A stretch of DNA of 34,223 bases from positions 1 through 34,223 of the forward strand of contig CAADGY010000245.1 in assembly GCA_900696665.1 (NCBI GenBank), in the 5' to 3' direction. A program made the position numbers and the translations under genes. The notes under the pieces are model-generated. The model did no database searches. It saw nothing but the letters and a program-made list of their open reading frames with translations, and was not told where the DNA came from. This stretch comes from an uncultured Acidobacteriota bacterium (GTDB lineage Bacteria > Acidobacteriota > Terriglobia > Bryobacterales > Bryobacteraceae). How positions within the stretch are numbered: the first letter of the stretch is position 1; the number at the start of each line of letters is the position of its first letter. Below, one piece after another: positions 15,781 to 24,767 of the stretch.

Positions 15781-17574
15781 ATGAGCACATTGCTACCGAA
15801 GGATGAATGTCCGGGGAGACTGCGTTCCCGCAACTGGTTCGACAACGTCATGAACCCTGGAATGACGGCCATTTATATTGAGCGTTTTCCCAACCAGGGC
15901 ATCACACGCGAAGAGATGCAGTCCGGAAAGCCGGTGATCGGCATCGCCCAGACGGGTTCCGATCTGGTGCCATGCAATCGCCATCACTTGCAACTGGCGG
16001 CGCGAATTCGCGACGGCATACGGGACGCGGGAGGTATTCCGTTCGAATTTCCGGTGCATCCGCTCCAGGAGTCCTGCCGCAGGCCCACGGCGGCGCTTGA
16101 CCGCAACCTGGCTTACCTGGGCCTGGTGGAGGTTCTTCACGGCTACCCGCTGGATGGAGTGGTACTCACGACCGGTTGTGACAAGACAACACCGGCTGGG
16201 CTGATGGCTGCCGCCACGGTGAATATTCCCGCGATTGTCTTCTCCGGCGGCCCGATGCTGAACAGCTATTACAAGGGCCAACTGGCCGGTTCGGGTGTGG
16301 CGCTATGGGAAGCGAGGCGGCTGTTCGCGGCGGGGGAAATCGACCGGGACGGATTCATGGAAATGGTCGCGGCCTCGGTTTCAAGCGTGGGGCACTGCAA
16401 CACCATGGGAACGGCGACTTCGATGAATTCACTGGCCGAGGCTTTGGGCATGTCGCTTGCCGGCTGTGCCGCCATCCCCGCGCCTTACCGGGAGCGCGCG
16501 CAGATGGCGTACGCGACCGGGCAACGCATTGTCGAGATGGTGCACGAAAACCTTACTCCCGAAAAGATCATGACGCGCGAGGCCTTCGAGAATGCCATCG
16601 TCGTGACGTCCGCCATCGGCGGTTCCACCAACTGCCCACCGCATATCACCGCTATTGCCCGGCACATGGGAGTTCCCCTGGACATCGATGACTGGGAAGC
16701 AATAGGTCACCGGGTGCACTTGCTTGTCAACGTCCAGCCTGCGGGAGAATATCTGGCCGAGGCCTACTATCACGCCGGTGGCGTGCCCGCCGTCATGGGT
16801 GAATTGATCGAAGCCGGGCTGATCAAAAAGCCGGCCCTCACGGTCGCCGGCAAGACCGTGGGCGAGGTGTACGGTGGGGTAAGGAGCACGAACCACGACG
16901 TGATCCGCCCTTACACGAATCCGTTGAAGGAGAACGCGGGATTTGTCGTGCTTTCCGGCAATCTGTTCGATGCTGCACTGATCAAAACATCGGTAATCGG
17001 CGAAGAGTTCCGCAGGCGGTTTTTGTCGGACCCCGCGAATCCGGAGTGCTTCACCGGGCGGGCCATCGTGTTTGAAGGGCCTGAGGATTACCACGCCCGT
17101 ATCAACGATCCCGCTCTGAAAGTGGATGAGCATTGCATTCTGGTGATACGTGGTGTGGGTCCGGTTGGCTACCCCGGCGCGCCGGAGGTGGTCAATATGC
17201 TACCGCCGGATGCACTGGTCCAAAAAGGAATTAATCAGCTCCCCACCATTGGTGACGGCAGGCAGTCCGGAACTTCGGCCAGTCCTTCCATTCTGAACGC
17301 ATCGCCGGAATCGGCGGTGGGCGGCAACCTGGCGATCCTGGAAACCGGAGACCAGATACGTGTGGACCTGCGCGCACGGCGTGTGGACATGCTGCTCTCC
17401 GAAGAGGAGATCGCAAAACGCCGGGCGGGGTTGAAGATTGTCTTGCCGGAACACCAGACGCCCTGGCAGGAACTGCAACGCTCCCATGTCGGCCAGCTTT
17501 CCACGGGCATGTGCCTGGAATTCGCTGTGAAGTATCGCGGAGTAGGGACCGAAATTCCACGGCACAATCATTAA
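15781..17574 (+). CDS. xylD: IlvD/Edd-family dehydratase, xylonate-dehydratase type
   Basis: This 597-residue iron-sulfur dehydratase removes water from a sugar acid to give a 2-keto-3-deoxy acid. Three cysteines expected to hold the cluster are visible: Cys65 in GSDLVPCNRH, Cys133 in TTGCDKTTPAG and Cys206 in GHCNTMGTA. The N-terminus (RLRSRNWFDN...MTAIYIERF), the ECR-like QESCRRPTAALDRNL and the C-terminal EIPRHNH closely resemble the Caulobacter xylonate dehydratase rather than branched-chain IlvD. The start at 15781 fits that alignment; an ATG at 15769 is equally possible, and neither has a clear ribosome site. With the upstream exported dehydrogenase it suggests oxidation of an aldose and dehydration of the acid. 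Exact substrate is inferred. Confidence 0.9.
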   Translation: MSTLLPKDECPGRLRSRNWFDNVMNPGMTAIYIERFPNQGITREEMQSGKPVIGIAQTGSDLVPCNRHHLQLAARIRDGIRDAGGIPFEFPVHPLQESCRRPTAALDRNLAYLGLVEVLHGYPLDGVVLTTGCDKTTPAGLMAAATVNIPAIVFSGGPMLNSYYKGQLAGSGVALWEARRLFAAGEIDRDGFMEMVAASVSSVGHCNTMGTATSMNSLAEALGMSLAGCAAIPAPYRERAQMAYATGQRIVEMVHENLTPEKIMTREAFENAIVVTSAIGGSTNCPPHITAIARHMGVPLDIDDWEAIGHRVHLLVNVQPAGEYLAEAYYHAGGVPAVMGELIEAGLIKKPALTVAGKTVGEVYGGVRSTNHDVIRPYTNPLKENAGFVVLSGNLFDAALIKTSVIGEEFRRRFLSDPANPECFTGRAIVFEGPEDYHARINDPALKVDEHCILVIRGVGPVGYPGAPEVVNMLPPDALVQKGINQLPTIGDGRQSGTSASPSILNASPESAVGGNLAILETGDQIRVDLRARRVDMLLSEEEIAKRRAGLKIVLPEHQTPWQELQRSHVGQLSTGMCLEFAVKYRGVGTEIPRHNH

Positions 17575-17607
17575 GGCTGGTTCAGAATCTCCGGCGCGTC
17601 ACGTACG

Positions 17608-17622
17608 CTTACATATTCTTAC
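17608..17622 (+). promoter_or_regulatory. Direct-repeat operator CTTAC-N5-CTTAC
   Basis: Two CTTAC half-sites are spaced exactly 10 bases apart (17608-17612 and 17618-17622), followed by ATCC. OmpR-family response regulators such as CpxR bind GTAAA-N5-GTAAA, whose complement is TTTAC-N5-TTTAC. A closely similar arrangement precedes the efflux operon at 21207. The site lies just upstream of a candidate promoter for the small exported protein. Confidence 0.5.
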
Positions 17623-17648
17623 ATCCGGTTAATGGACGTGAGGTAACC

Positions 17649-17677
17649 TTGCAGCCGCCGCGCGAGTCTCCTATGAC
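17649..17677 (+). promoter_or_regulatory. Candidate sigma-70-type promoter
   Basis: TTGCAG (17649-17654) and TATGAC (17672-17677) are separated by 17 bases, which would start transcription at about 17684. The direct-repeat operator is then centred near -69, a reasonable activator position. The promoter serves the gene starting at 17717. Confidence 0.45.
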
Positions 17678-17680
17678 ACA

Positions 17681-17697
17681 CGAAATCCGAGATTTCG
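17681..17697 (+). repeat. Leader inverted repeat before the small exported gene
   Basis: CGAAATC (17681-17687) pairs with GATTTCG (17691-17697) across a 3-base loop. It falls at the predicted transcription start and ends shortly before the GGAGAG ribosome site. It could stabilise the 5' end of the mRNA or be an operator. No function is established. Confidence 0.4.
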
Positions 17698-17716
17698 GAC
17701 AAATGGAGAGATTACG

Positions 17717-18097
17717 ATGCGATGGACTAGAATAACGCTGCTGCCGGCACTGTTCGCGCTGACCGCGATTTGTGTTTTGGCGGCTGATGTAACCGGCACG
17801 TGGACGGCAAAAATGGAAGGCCGCCAGGGGCGGACCATAGAAGTGATCTTGAACCTCAAAGCCGACGGAGGCCAGTTGACGGGCACAATGTCCGGGGCCA
17901 GGGGAGGTGAGACGGCAATCTCCGACGGGAAGATTAATGGTGACGTGATCACCTTCAAAGTGAAGCGTCAGTTCCAGGACCGCAGTTTCGTAATGAATTA
18001 CGAAGGGAAAGTGGCGGGCGACGAAATCAAGTTCAAGCAAACGGTGGAGGGTGGTAACCGTCCGCCACGCGAATTCACCGCTACGCGATCGAAGTAA
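17717..18097 (+). CDS. Small exported protein of unknown function
   Basis: This 126-residue protein has a signal peptide (residues 1-22, ending CVLAAD). It then shows alternating beta strands: GTWTAKMEGRQGRTIEVILN, LTGTMSGARGG, ISDGKINGDVITFKV, YEGKVAGDEIKFKQTV. The pattern GTW...GxLTGT...G.I.GD.I.F suggests a small beta-barrel or sandwich, lipocalin-like in appearance. Similar small secreted proteins are common in Acidobacteriota and have no assigned role. The GGAGAG ribosome site is 7-8 bases upstream. Shared half-sites suggest co-regulation with the MacAB-like efflux operon at 21207, which would make it an envelope-stress or export-related protein, but this is inference. Confidence 0.8.
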   Translation: MRWTRITLLPALFALTAICVLAADVTGTWTAKMEGRQGRTIEVILNLKADGGQLTGTMSGARGGETAISDGKINGDVITFKVKRQFQDRSFVMNYEGKVAGDEIKFKQTVEGGNRPPREFTATRSK

Positions 18098-18115
18098 GTC
18101 AGGCACAAAAGGTCC

Positions 18116-18151
18116 TCCGGCGGCGAACCGGCGCACCCGCTTGCCGCCGGA
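18116..18151 (+). terminator. Hairpin after the small exported gene, possible terminator
   Basis: TCCGGCGGC (18116-18124) pairs perfectly with GCCGCCGGA (18143-18151) across an 18-base loop, 18 bases after the stop codon. No run of T follows, so it is either a weak or Rho-assisted terminator or a 3'-end stabiliser. Confidence 0.35.
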
Positions 18152-18204
18152 CTTGCCTTGTCTGTATGTTCCGGAAATAATCGGGACGCGAACGGAGCCG
18201 GCTG

Positions 18205-18606
18205 ATGCGCATTGGCGCTGTGGCTGCTGACTCAATCACCGGCAGCCGCGCCGGATCAATTGATTTTCAACAAAGTTCTCGTCGATGAGAACCGGCCGCG
18301 GGACATCCGGCTCAAGAGCATCGGCGAGCTGTACGGTGACCGGAAACCCGACCTGTTGGCGGGCGGCCACAGCACCAATGATCTGGTTTGGCACGAGAAT
18401 CCCGGTTGGAAAGAGCACGTCATCAAAGCCCCCGTCCGGTACAGCACGGGCGGTGAGGTTGCATGCATCGATGATGTTAGAGAGAAATGGAAGAAGCGCC
18501 ATGGCGGCATCGCACAGCATGCGGATCGTGGAGGTGAACGCGGATGGCCACCCCGATCTTTACGCCGCCAACTGGCGCGGCAACGCGGTTGAGCTATGGG
18601 TGAACG
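18205..18606 (+). pseudogene. Frameshifted, truncated FG-GAP/VCBS-repeat protein
   Basis: The plus strand encodes a beta-propeller fragment in more than one frame. One frame gives ALWLLTQSPAAAPDQLIF, DENRPRDIRLKSIGELYGD, RKPDLLAGGHSTNDLVW and STGGEVACIDDV. A second, from about 18510, gives MRIVEVNADGHPDLYAANW and NAVELWVN. The DxNxDGxPDLxxAN pattern is the calcium-binding FG-GAP/VCBS repeat. A frameshift falls between about 18477 and 18515, and another probably separates the ATG at 18205 (signal peptide start) from the main frame. The sequence stops being propeller-like at about 18606, where it runs into the 3' end of the convergent flavoenzyme gene. Such proteins are normally 300 residues or more, so this is a 5' remnant. 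Confidence 0.65.
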
Positions 18607-19778
18607 CCTCGTCGTGCGGCCGGTTCCTCAAAGCGGGGCAGGCTGAAAAAGCCGATAGGCAGGCAGGCTTTGCCGTCGAGTGCCAGACCGGCCAGAATCT
18701 CGCCGATGGCTGGAGCGAATTTGAACCCATGGCCCGAAAATCCCGCCGCGATGTACGCATTCTCCCAGTACGGGTGCCGGCCGATGATGAAGTGCTCGTC
18801 CGGAGTCATGGTATAGAGACACGGCTTTGCACGAATCACACGATCGAGCGCGCCGGGCAGCGGCCCAGCGAGAGACGGGAGCAGTTGGGCGGCCTTTTCG
18901 AGAACCGGCTGGATTTCTTTTGTATCGACCTCGGGTTGGGGTACATCGATATCGGTTGGCTGCATTGGCTCCCGGCTCCAATGAATCGCGAGCTTGACTC
19001 CCTCTCCATGGATGTTGGGGAAGCCATAGAAGAACTCTCCTGCAGAGGCGAAAACGGGGAAGACACCAGGCTCAAACGGAGTGGGGTGGAGTGGCTTTAC
19101 CCACACCAGCACCTTACGCAGGACCTTCAACGGCAGATTGAGACGGGCGAGTAGCAGCCCGGACCATGCCCCCGCGGCCACGATCAACCGCCGGGCAATG
19201 ACGGTTCCGGAAGTGGTGCGGATCAGGAAGTCTCCGCCCTCGCGCCGGCAGCTTTCCACGCGCGCTTGCATGCGCAATTCGGCGCTCGCCCGCGCGGCCT
19301 GTTCGAGGGCGAAACGTAAACAGCCGTTGACATCCACCCATCCCGCCCCTGGCTCAAACAGGATCTTGGATCCGCGTTCCGGATGAAACGCTGGAAAGCG
19401 CAGCCGGGCCTCTTCCTCGGGAAACTCTTCGATTTCCAGGCCAAACTTCGCGGCGCTGTCTTGTATGCCGGCAATAAGCGGGCTATCTTCCGGCCCCAGG
19501 TTGATCATGCCGGTACGGTGCAGGAAAACGGTTCCGGCTTCCTCGCCCAGACGGTCCCAGAGTTGGCCGGCGCGCTGCGCAAGTGGAACATATTCCGGAT
19601 GCTCGGCGTACGCTACGCGGAAGACGCGTGTGTCGCCGCTATGGCTGCCTCGATCGTGCGGCGGCGTAAACTGATCGAGACCGACTACAGATAACCCCCT
19701 CCGCGCCAGTTCGAGGCAGGTGAACGCACCCATGGCCCCGAGACCCAGTACCGCCGCGTCGTAGCATTCCCGCGTCAT
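18594..19778 (-). CDS. Monomeric sarcosine oxidase/N-methyl-tryptophan oxidase-like flavoenzyme
   Basis: This 394-residue FAD enzyme oxidises an N-methyl or secondary amino acid, releasing an imine and hydrogen peroxide. The FAD-binding motif AAVLGLGAMGAF is at 8-19, followed by the GSHSGDTRVFR segment of this family. Cys320 in RAKPCLYTMTPDEHFIIGRH corresponds to the cysteine that binds FAD covalently in monomeric sarcosine oxidase. GFSGHGFKFAPAIGE near 346-360 is the second conserved block. It starts only four bases after the stop of the beta-helix lipoprotein gene, so the two form one transcript. Whether sarcosine, N-methyl-tryptophan or another amine is the substrate cannot be told. Confidence 0.9.
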   Translation of the reverse strand: MTRECYDAAVLGLGAMGAFTCLELARRGLSVVGLDQFTPPHDRGSHSGDTRVFRVAYAEHPEYVPLAQRAGQLWDRLGEEAGTVFLHRTGMINLGPEDSPLIAGIQDSAAKFGLEIEEFPEEEARLRFPAFHPERGSKILFEPGAGWVDVNGCLRFALEQAARASAELRMQARVESCRREGGDFLIRTTSGTVIARRLIVAAGAWSGLLLARLNLPLKVLRKVLVWVKPLHPTPFEPGVFPVFASAGEFFYGFPNIHGEGVKLAIHWSREPMQPTDIDVPQPEVDTKEIQPVLEKAAQLLPSLAGPLPGALDRVIRAKPCLYTMTPDEHFIIGRHPYWENAYIAAGFSGHGFKFAPAIGEILAGLALDGKACLPIGFFSLPRFEEPAARRGVHP

Positions 19779-19782
19779 CGGG

Positions 19783-21066
19783 TTAGCGCAAGGCTGTCGT
19801 CAGGACAGCGCCTTCCCGGTAGTCCCCGCCGGTGTGTCCCTTCATGGAGTTTCCCTGGGATAGGAGCGCGCCCGTGCCGGCTGCCTTGTAGATGCCGATG
19901 CGCTGAGTTCCTCCCGTGGCGCGCGTTTCCGCGATCGAATTGTTTTCGATCACCAGGTCACCCGCAGCCGGTGCAATATAGAACCCGTACCCCTCTTTCG
20001 CGTTTCCGTTATCCAGGACTTTGTTCTCCCGGAACGTGTTGCGATGACCGCTGTTCTTGAACGTCTCCTTCCTGAAATAGACGCCGGCCGAACCGTTCCG
20101 CGCGATGACGTTGTCAACGAACATATTGTCGGTGTCCTTGTGCCCGATCGAGATTCCATACCGGCCATTGTTTTCGATCGTATTGTTTTCAAACCGGCCA
20201 TGCCGTACACGCCAGCAAAGGAACAACCCTATATCGTCGTTGTCGTGAAGCCGGCAGTCTTTCACCACCGGGCGTGCGCTGCCGGTGCCAGGATGAACGC
20301 CGTATCCGGAATGTCCATACGATTCAGAATTGATAACCCGCACACCATCGGTGATCTGAAAAGAGATTCCGTCGCCGTTATAGTTGCGCGCGGTGCAATT
20401 GCGGATGATCACGTCGCGAACGTTGTACAGGTAAATAGCGCCGCCCCGGCAGCCATCGATGTAAGCGTTTTCCGCACGGTTGCCATCTACGATCAGGTTC
20501 TCCATAACCACCTTTTCCGCATTCACGGCACAGAGGATCGGAAAAGTATTGCGGATACGCGCTTTCTTCTGCTCCTGGTCATAATCGCGCAATGTCATGG
20601 GGCTGATGATCAGAAACGGAGGCTTTACTTCCTGTACGGTTGAGACACTGATATCCCAGCCGCTACTCAGTTCATCGTCAGAGATGGAAACACCCATGCC
20701 GGGGCGGAATTTCTCCGGTTCCGCGACTGCGAGCACGCGCTCCCCATAATCGCCATCCTCGATGAGGCTGGACTCCACGCCGCGGCTTTTTTTCAGAATC
20801 GTTTTTCCCGGGATGCCGCGGACTGTCACATGAGATGGAAGCAAGAGGCTGTTGTGCATCTCCCAGGTCCCGGCGCCGATGACGAGCGTGTCGCCGGGGC
20901 GCAACAGATTCGCCGCTTTCTGCAGTGCAACGTTGTCGCTGCCGGTGACATCGGCCACGCCGGACTGAGCCACGGAGAAGGTCCGTGGAGACCGGCCGTC
21001 CTGTCGGCTACAGGAAAGGGCAAGTACCGCGAGGGCTGCCGTCCCGATTGCGAAAATCCTTTTCAT
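19783..21066 (-). CDS. Lipoprotein with right-handed parallel beta-helix
   Basis: This 427-residue protein starts with MKRIFAIGTAALAVLALSCS, a lipoprotein signal with Cys19 in the lipobox LALSC, so it is probably membrane-anchored outside the cytoplasm. The rest shows the repeated N-rich turns of a right-handed beta-helix: VVMENLIVDGNRAENAY, VIIRNCTARNYNGDGI, FENNTIENNGRYGI, FVDNVIARNGSAGVYF and LVIENNSIAET. Such folds are typical of polysaccharide lyases, epimerases and carbohydrate-binding surface proteins; no catalytic residues could be assigned. The ATG at 21066 is chosen over an upstream in-frame start at 21351 because AAGGAG lies four bases before it and the signal peptide starts there. 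It is divergent from the efflux operon at 21207. Confidence 0.85.
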   Translation of the reverse strand: MKRIFAIGTAALAVLALSCSRQDGRSPRTFSVAQSGVADVTGSDNVALQKAANLLRPGDTLVIGAGTWEMHNSLLLPSHVTVRGIPGKTILKKSRGVESSLIEDGDYGERVLAVAEPEKFRPGMGVSISDDELSSGWDISVSTVQEVKPPFLIISPMTLRDYDQEQKKARIRNTFPILCAVNAEKVVMENLIVDGNRAENAYIDGCRGGAIYLYNVRDVIIRNCTARNYNGDGISFQITDGVRVINSESYGHSGYGVHPGTGSARPVVKDCRLHDNDDIGLFLCWRVRHGRFENNTIENNGRYGISIGHKDTDNMFVDNVIARNGSAGVYFRKETFKNSGHRNTFRENKVLDNGNAKEGYGFYIAPAAGDLVIENNSIAETRATGGTQRIGIYKAAGTGALLSQGNSMKGHTGGDYREGAVLTTALR

Positions 21067-21128
21067 AACGCTCCTTATGCTGCGTGTCCCATTGTATTCG
21101 TATTGCGCCTCCGCAATCGTCAGCTTCC

Positions 21129-21153
21129 CTTGCCAACCTTTACAAACCCTTAC
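21129..21153 (+). promoter_or_regulatory. Triple 10-bp direct repeat operator before the efflux operon
   Basis: Half-sites CTTGC (21129-21133), TTTAC (21139-21143) and CTTAC (21149-21153) recur every 10 bases, each preceded or followed by CC/AA, and the last is followed by ATCC as at 17608. The arrangement is that of OmpR/CpxR-family response regulator sites on one face of the helix. It lies 54 bases before the adaptor start, where it could activate the efflux operon or repress the divergent lipoprotein gene. Confidence 0.55.
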
Positions 21154-21206
21154 ATCCAAATGATTTAAATGTACGTCTAAAGGTTTAGAAAGGAGCTTAA
21201 CAGACG

Positions 21207-22661
21207 ATGGTTGCCGAACAGCAAGCCCGCCCGGACATACTCGAACGATATGCCGGCTATGCGCCGGCAGGCATGCCTCAGGAGGAAGTAGCGCGGCCCA
21301 CCCGTGGAGGTATCCCGGAGCGCCTGGGTTCCTCGAAGCGCAAACTGGCACTTGCTGCTCTGGTAGCGGCTCTGGCTACCGTAGCCGCGGCTGCTTGGAG
21401 AGTGGCAGCGAAGCCCGCCGCCCCGGCTTACGACACCATCGCCATCAGACGCCAGACGATCGCGAAAACGATCAGCGCCACCGGCAAGCTTCAAGCTGTG
21501 ACGACCGTGCAGGTCGGCACGCAGGTATCCGGAACAATCGCCGAGTTGTATGCCGACTTCAATACGCAAGTGAAGAAAGGGCAGGTTATCGCCCGGCTGG
21601 ATCCGGCACAGTTGCAGGCGCAACTGGCCCAAGCGAACGCAAACTACCTCAGCGCACAGGCGAATGCACAAGGCGCTCAGAACGCTGTGCTCTCCGCCGA
21701 TGCTTCGGTTCAGGCGGCGGAGGCGAATTTCGCTCGCGCGGAATCCGCGGCTGCCGACGCGCAAAGGACATACGACCGCAACACGCAGTTGGTCGATGCC
21801 GGTGTCGGCGCGCGTATGACTCTGGAATCCTCCGAGGCGGCGCTGGTGCAAGCCCAGGCGCAAAAGCAGCAGGCTGCGGCGCAGGTGAACCAGGCGAAGG
21901 CGCAGGCGCAATCAGCGCGCTCGCAACTGGCCCAGGCGAATGCGCAGGTGCAGCAGACCCACGCAGCTGTGCAACTGGCGTCGGTGAACCTCGATCACAC
22001 CATCATCAAGGCGCCTATCGATGGCGTAGTGGTGGAAAGAAACGTGGACGTTGGACAAACGGTAGCGGCCAGTCTGCAAGCACCGACGATCTTCCTGATC
22101 GCAAATGACCTGACTCGTATGCAGGTGCTCGCCGAGATCGACGAGGCCGACGTAGGGCAACTTTCGCGGGACAGCCGCGTCAGCTTCACGGTGGACGCTT
22201 ATCCGAACGATGTATTCCGCGGACGCATCGCACAGGTGCGGCTGGCGCCCCAGATGGTACAGAACGTGGTTACCTATACCGCTGTCGTTGAAGTGGACAA
22301 CCCGGACCTGAAGCTGAAGCCGGGCATGACGGCCAATGTTACCGCCATCGTCGCGCAGCGTGAAGACGTGCTGGCGGTGCCGAATGCGGCCCTGCGGTTC
22401 CGTCCGGAATCCGGCGGAGGGCAGCAGGCACAGAGACCGGTCCTGGCAGGGCATCTAACCGTGTGGAAGGTGACGGATGAAGGGCTTGTTCCCGTTTCAG
22501 TCCGAACCGGCCTGACAGATGGCATCTTTTCGGAAATCGTATCCGGAGATCTGAGCGAAGGCGACCGGGTTGCCGCCGCCTCTTCGAACGGGGCGGGCCG
22601 TGCGGGCGCCCAGGCGCCGGCGCGCTCCATTTTCCAAACCGGACGGACAGGGAGGCGGTGA
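21207..22661 (+). CDS. MacA/HlyD-family periplasmic adaptor of an ABC efflux pump
   Basis: This 484-residue adaptor links an inner-membrane ABC permease to an outer-membrane channel. Residues 1-43 are cytoplasmic, one transmembrane helix follows (44-66), then a lipoyl half-motif (GTQVSGTIAELYADFNTQVK). The long Gln/Ala-rich coiled coil at about 130-255 is followed by the second lipoyl half (IIKAPIDGVVVERNVDVGQTV), a beta-barrel and the membrane-proximal domain. The unusually Ala/Gln-rich hairpin implies a long periplasmic alpha-hairpin. An AAAGGAG ribosome site is upstream. The ATPase gene follows after three bases. No outer-membrane partner is adjacent; the TolC-like protein at 32561-30594 or one elsewhere could serve. 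Confidence 0.92.
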   Translation: MVAEQQARPDILERYAGYAPAGMPQEEVARPTRGGIPERLGSSKRKLALAALVAALATVAAAAWRVAAKPAAPAYDTIAIRRQTIAKTISATGKLQAVTTVQVGTQVSGTIAELYADFNTQVKKGQVIARLDPAQLQAQLAQANANYLSAQANAQGAQNAVLSADASVQAAEANFARAESAAADAQRTYDRNTQLVDAGVGARMTLESSEAALVQAQAQKQQAAAQVNQAKAQAQSARSQLAQANAQVQQTHAAVQLASVNLDHTIIKAPIDGVVVERNVDVGQTVAASLQAPTIFLIANDLTRMQVLAEIDEADVGQLSRDSRVSFTVDAYPNDVFRGRIAQVRLAPQMVQNVVTYTAVVEVDNPDLKLKPGMTANVTAIVAQREDVLAVPNAALRFRPESGGGQQAQRPVLAGHLTVWKVTDEGLVPVSVRTGLTDGIFSEIVSGDLSEGDRVAAASSNGAGRAGAQAPARSIFQTGRTGRR

Positions 22662-22664
22662 CGT

Positions 22665-23489
22665 ATGCATACGGCGGTGAAGGACAGAGTCGCGCTGTCT
22701 GGAATCGGGTTGGCTCCGGATTATCACGGTGCTCCCATCATCGAACTCGCCGGGGTTGAAAAGATCTACTTCGCCGGCTCGGTACCCGTCCACGCGCTGC
22801 GCCATATTGACCTCGAGATCTACCGGGGTGAATTCGTAGCGATCATGGGCGCTTCCGGTTCGGGCAAGTCGACGCTGATGAATATCCTCGGCTGCCTCGA
22901 CCGCCCTACGCGAGGCTCTTATTTCCTTGAAGGCGTGGACGTATCGGAACTCGATAAAGACCAGCGTGCCAGCATACGCAACGGGAAGATCGGGTTCGTA
23001 TTCCAGGGATTCAACCTGCTGCGGCGGACCAGCGCTCTCGAAAATGTGGAGTTGCCCCTGATCTACTCCGGCGTGCCGGCGGCCGAGCGCGCACGCCGCA
23101 GCCGTATTGCGTTGAGTATCGTTGGCCTCGCCCACCGGGAAGAGAGCCATCCGAACCAGCTTTCCGGGGGCCAGCAGCAGCGCGTGGCCATCGCCCGGGC
23201 GCTGGTCAACAATCCGTCGCTGTTGCTCGCCGACGAGCCCACGGGGAACCTCGATACGCGGACCTCCCTCGAGATTATGGGAGTCTTTCAGGCATTGAAC
23301 CGCGATGCCGGCATCACTATCATCCTGGTGACGCACGAGCCCGATATCGCCGATTTCGCCAGCCGTGTAGTAACCGTTCGCGACGGGCGCATCATCGAGG
23401 ACCGGCGAGTACGCAGGGTGCGCGATGCAACGGAAGAACTGGCGGCGCTTCCACCCGCCGAAGAGGATTTTGAACTGGAGGAGAAATGA
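22665..23489 (+). CDS. MacB-type ABC transporter ATP-binding protein
   Basis: This 274-residue nucleotide-binding subunit powers the efflux or mechanotransmission complex. All ABC motifs are present: Walker [10 protein letters not shown] (62-70), Q-loop VFQGFNLL, signature LSGGQQQRV, Walker [13 protein letters not shown] and the switch histidine in VTHEPD. It has an extra N-terminal 25 residues and an acidic, Glu-rich tail. In E. coli MacB the ATPase and permease are fused; here they are separate as in YknYZ or LolCDE. A GGGAGG ribosome site precedes the ATG, and the end overlaps the permease start by four bases (ATGA). Confidence 0.95.
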   Translation: MHTAVKDRVALSGIGLAPDYHGAPIIELAGVEKIYFAGSVPVHALRHIDLEIYRGEFVAIMGASGSGKSTLMNILGCLDRPTRGSYFLEGVDVSELDKDQRASIRNGKIGFVFQGFNLLRRTSALENVELPLIYSGVPAAERARRSRIALSIVGLAHREESHPNQLSGGQQQRVAIARALVNNPSLLLADEPTGNLDTRTSLEIMGVFQALNRDAGITIILVTHEPDIADFASRVVTVRDGRIIEDRRVRRVRDATEELAALPPAEEDFELEEK

Positions 23490-24700
23490 TCGCTGCTGTC
23501 ATCAAGATCGCCATGCGCGCGCTGGGCCGCAATAAGGCACGGACGTTCCTGACCATGCTCGGCATCATCATCGGCGTGGCTTCGGTCATCGCGATGGTGA
23601 GTCTTGGCCAGGGCGCCCAGGAACAGGTGCAGGAGCAGATCCAGAGCATGGGAACAAACATGCTGATCGTCTCGGCGGGCAGCCAGACGAGTGGAGGGTT
23701 GCGAAGCGGCGCCGGCACCACAACGACACTCATCCCCGAGGACGTCGACGCGCTGTTGCGGGAGGCTCCCGCCGTTGCGGCGGCAAGCCCCAGCGTGCAC
23801 GCTTCGGTGACGCTGGTCTCCGGCAGCCAGAATTGGACCACGCGCGCTGAAGGAGTCGGCTCCCAATATCCCGACGTGCGGAACCGCACCGTGTCGAGCG
23901 GCGAATTCTTCAATGAAACGGATGTACGCACCGCGGCCCGCGTCGCGATTGTCGGGCAGACCGTTGCAAACGAGCTTTTCCCCGGCATGGACCCCGTGGG
24001 ACAGACACTGCGCGTCCGCAATCTGCCGTTTCGCATCGTGGGGGTTCTCCAGGCACAAGGCCAGAGCCAGTGGGGACAGGATCAGGACGATACGATCCTG
24101 GTGCCATACACGACAGCGATGAAGAAGCTCATGTCCATCACCTACGTGCCGACGGTCTATGTTTCGGCTGTGAGTTCATCGGCTACGAGCGACGCGGAGC
24201 GGCAGATCACGGAAATGCTTCGCATCCGCCACAATATTCGACCCGGCCAGCCGGATGACTTCCGGGTCCGCAATCTTACGGAGGTGGCGGAGGCCGCGGA
24301 AGCGACGACGCGCGTCATGACGATGCTTCTGGGAAGCATTGCCGCTGTTTCGCTGCTGGTGGGCGGCATCGGGATCATGAATATCATGCTGGTGTCGGTT
24401 ACCGAGCGCACGCGCGAAATCGGAATCCGAATGGCTGTGGGCGCGCGCTCGAAGCATGTCCAGGCTCAGTTCCTGATCGAGTCTGTGGTGCTCGGACTCG
24501 CCGGAGGTTTAGCCGGTATTGTGATGGGGCTTGGCGTGTCCGCGCTGCTATCGGCGGCATTCGGCTGGCCACAGTCCATTTCGCCACTCGCCGCCGTGGG
24601 CTCGGCGCTGTTTTCGATGGCGATCGGGGTCTTCTTCGGTTACTACCCGGCAAAGAAAGCGGCCAACCTCGACCCTATTGAGGCGCTGCGGTTCGAGTGA
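23486..24700 (+). CDS. MacB-type ABC transporter permease (FtsX-like)
   Basis: This 404-residue inner-membrane protein has the MacB topology: an N-terminal helix (about 18-42, [23 protein letters not shown]), a large periplasmic domain (about 45-275) and three C-terminal helices (about 280-395) with the FtsX segment [20 protein letters not shown]. The PIEALRFE C-terminus is the standard ending of this family. It is translationally coupled to the ATPase gene by an ATGA overlap. The transported molecule is not identifiable; relatives export macrolides, peptides or lipoproteins. It is the last gene of the three-gene unit. Confidence 0.95.
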   Translation: MIAAVIKIAMRALGRNKARTFLTMLGIIIGVASVIAMVSLGQGAQEQVQEQIQSMGTNMLIVSAGSQTSGGLRSGAGTTTTLIPEDVDALLREAPAVAAASPSVHASVTLVSGSQNWTTRAEGVGSQYPDVRNRTVSSGEFFNETDVRTAARVAIVGQTVANELFPGMDPVGQTLRVRNLPFRIVGVLQAQGQSQWGQDQDDTILVPYTTAMKKLMSITYVPTVYVSAVSSSATSDAERQITEMLRIRHNIRPGQPDDFRVRNLTEVAEAAEATTRVMTMLLGSIAAVSLLVGGIGIMNIMLVSVTERTREIGIRMAVGARSKHVQAQFLIESVVLGLAGGLAGIVMGLGVSALLSAAFGWPQSISPLAAVGSALFSMAIGVFFGYYPAKKAANLDPIEALRFE

Positions 24701-24767
24701 TTCGACTTGCCTTCCTCCACCCTTGATCAATCCGTAAGCGGTGCTCATACCTGGCGGACCATCCCTG

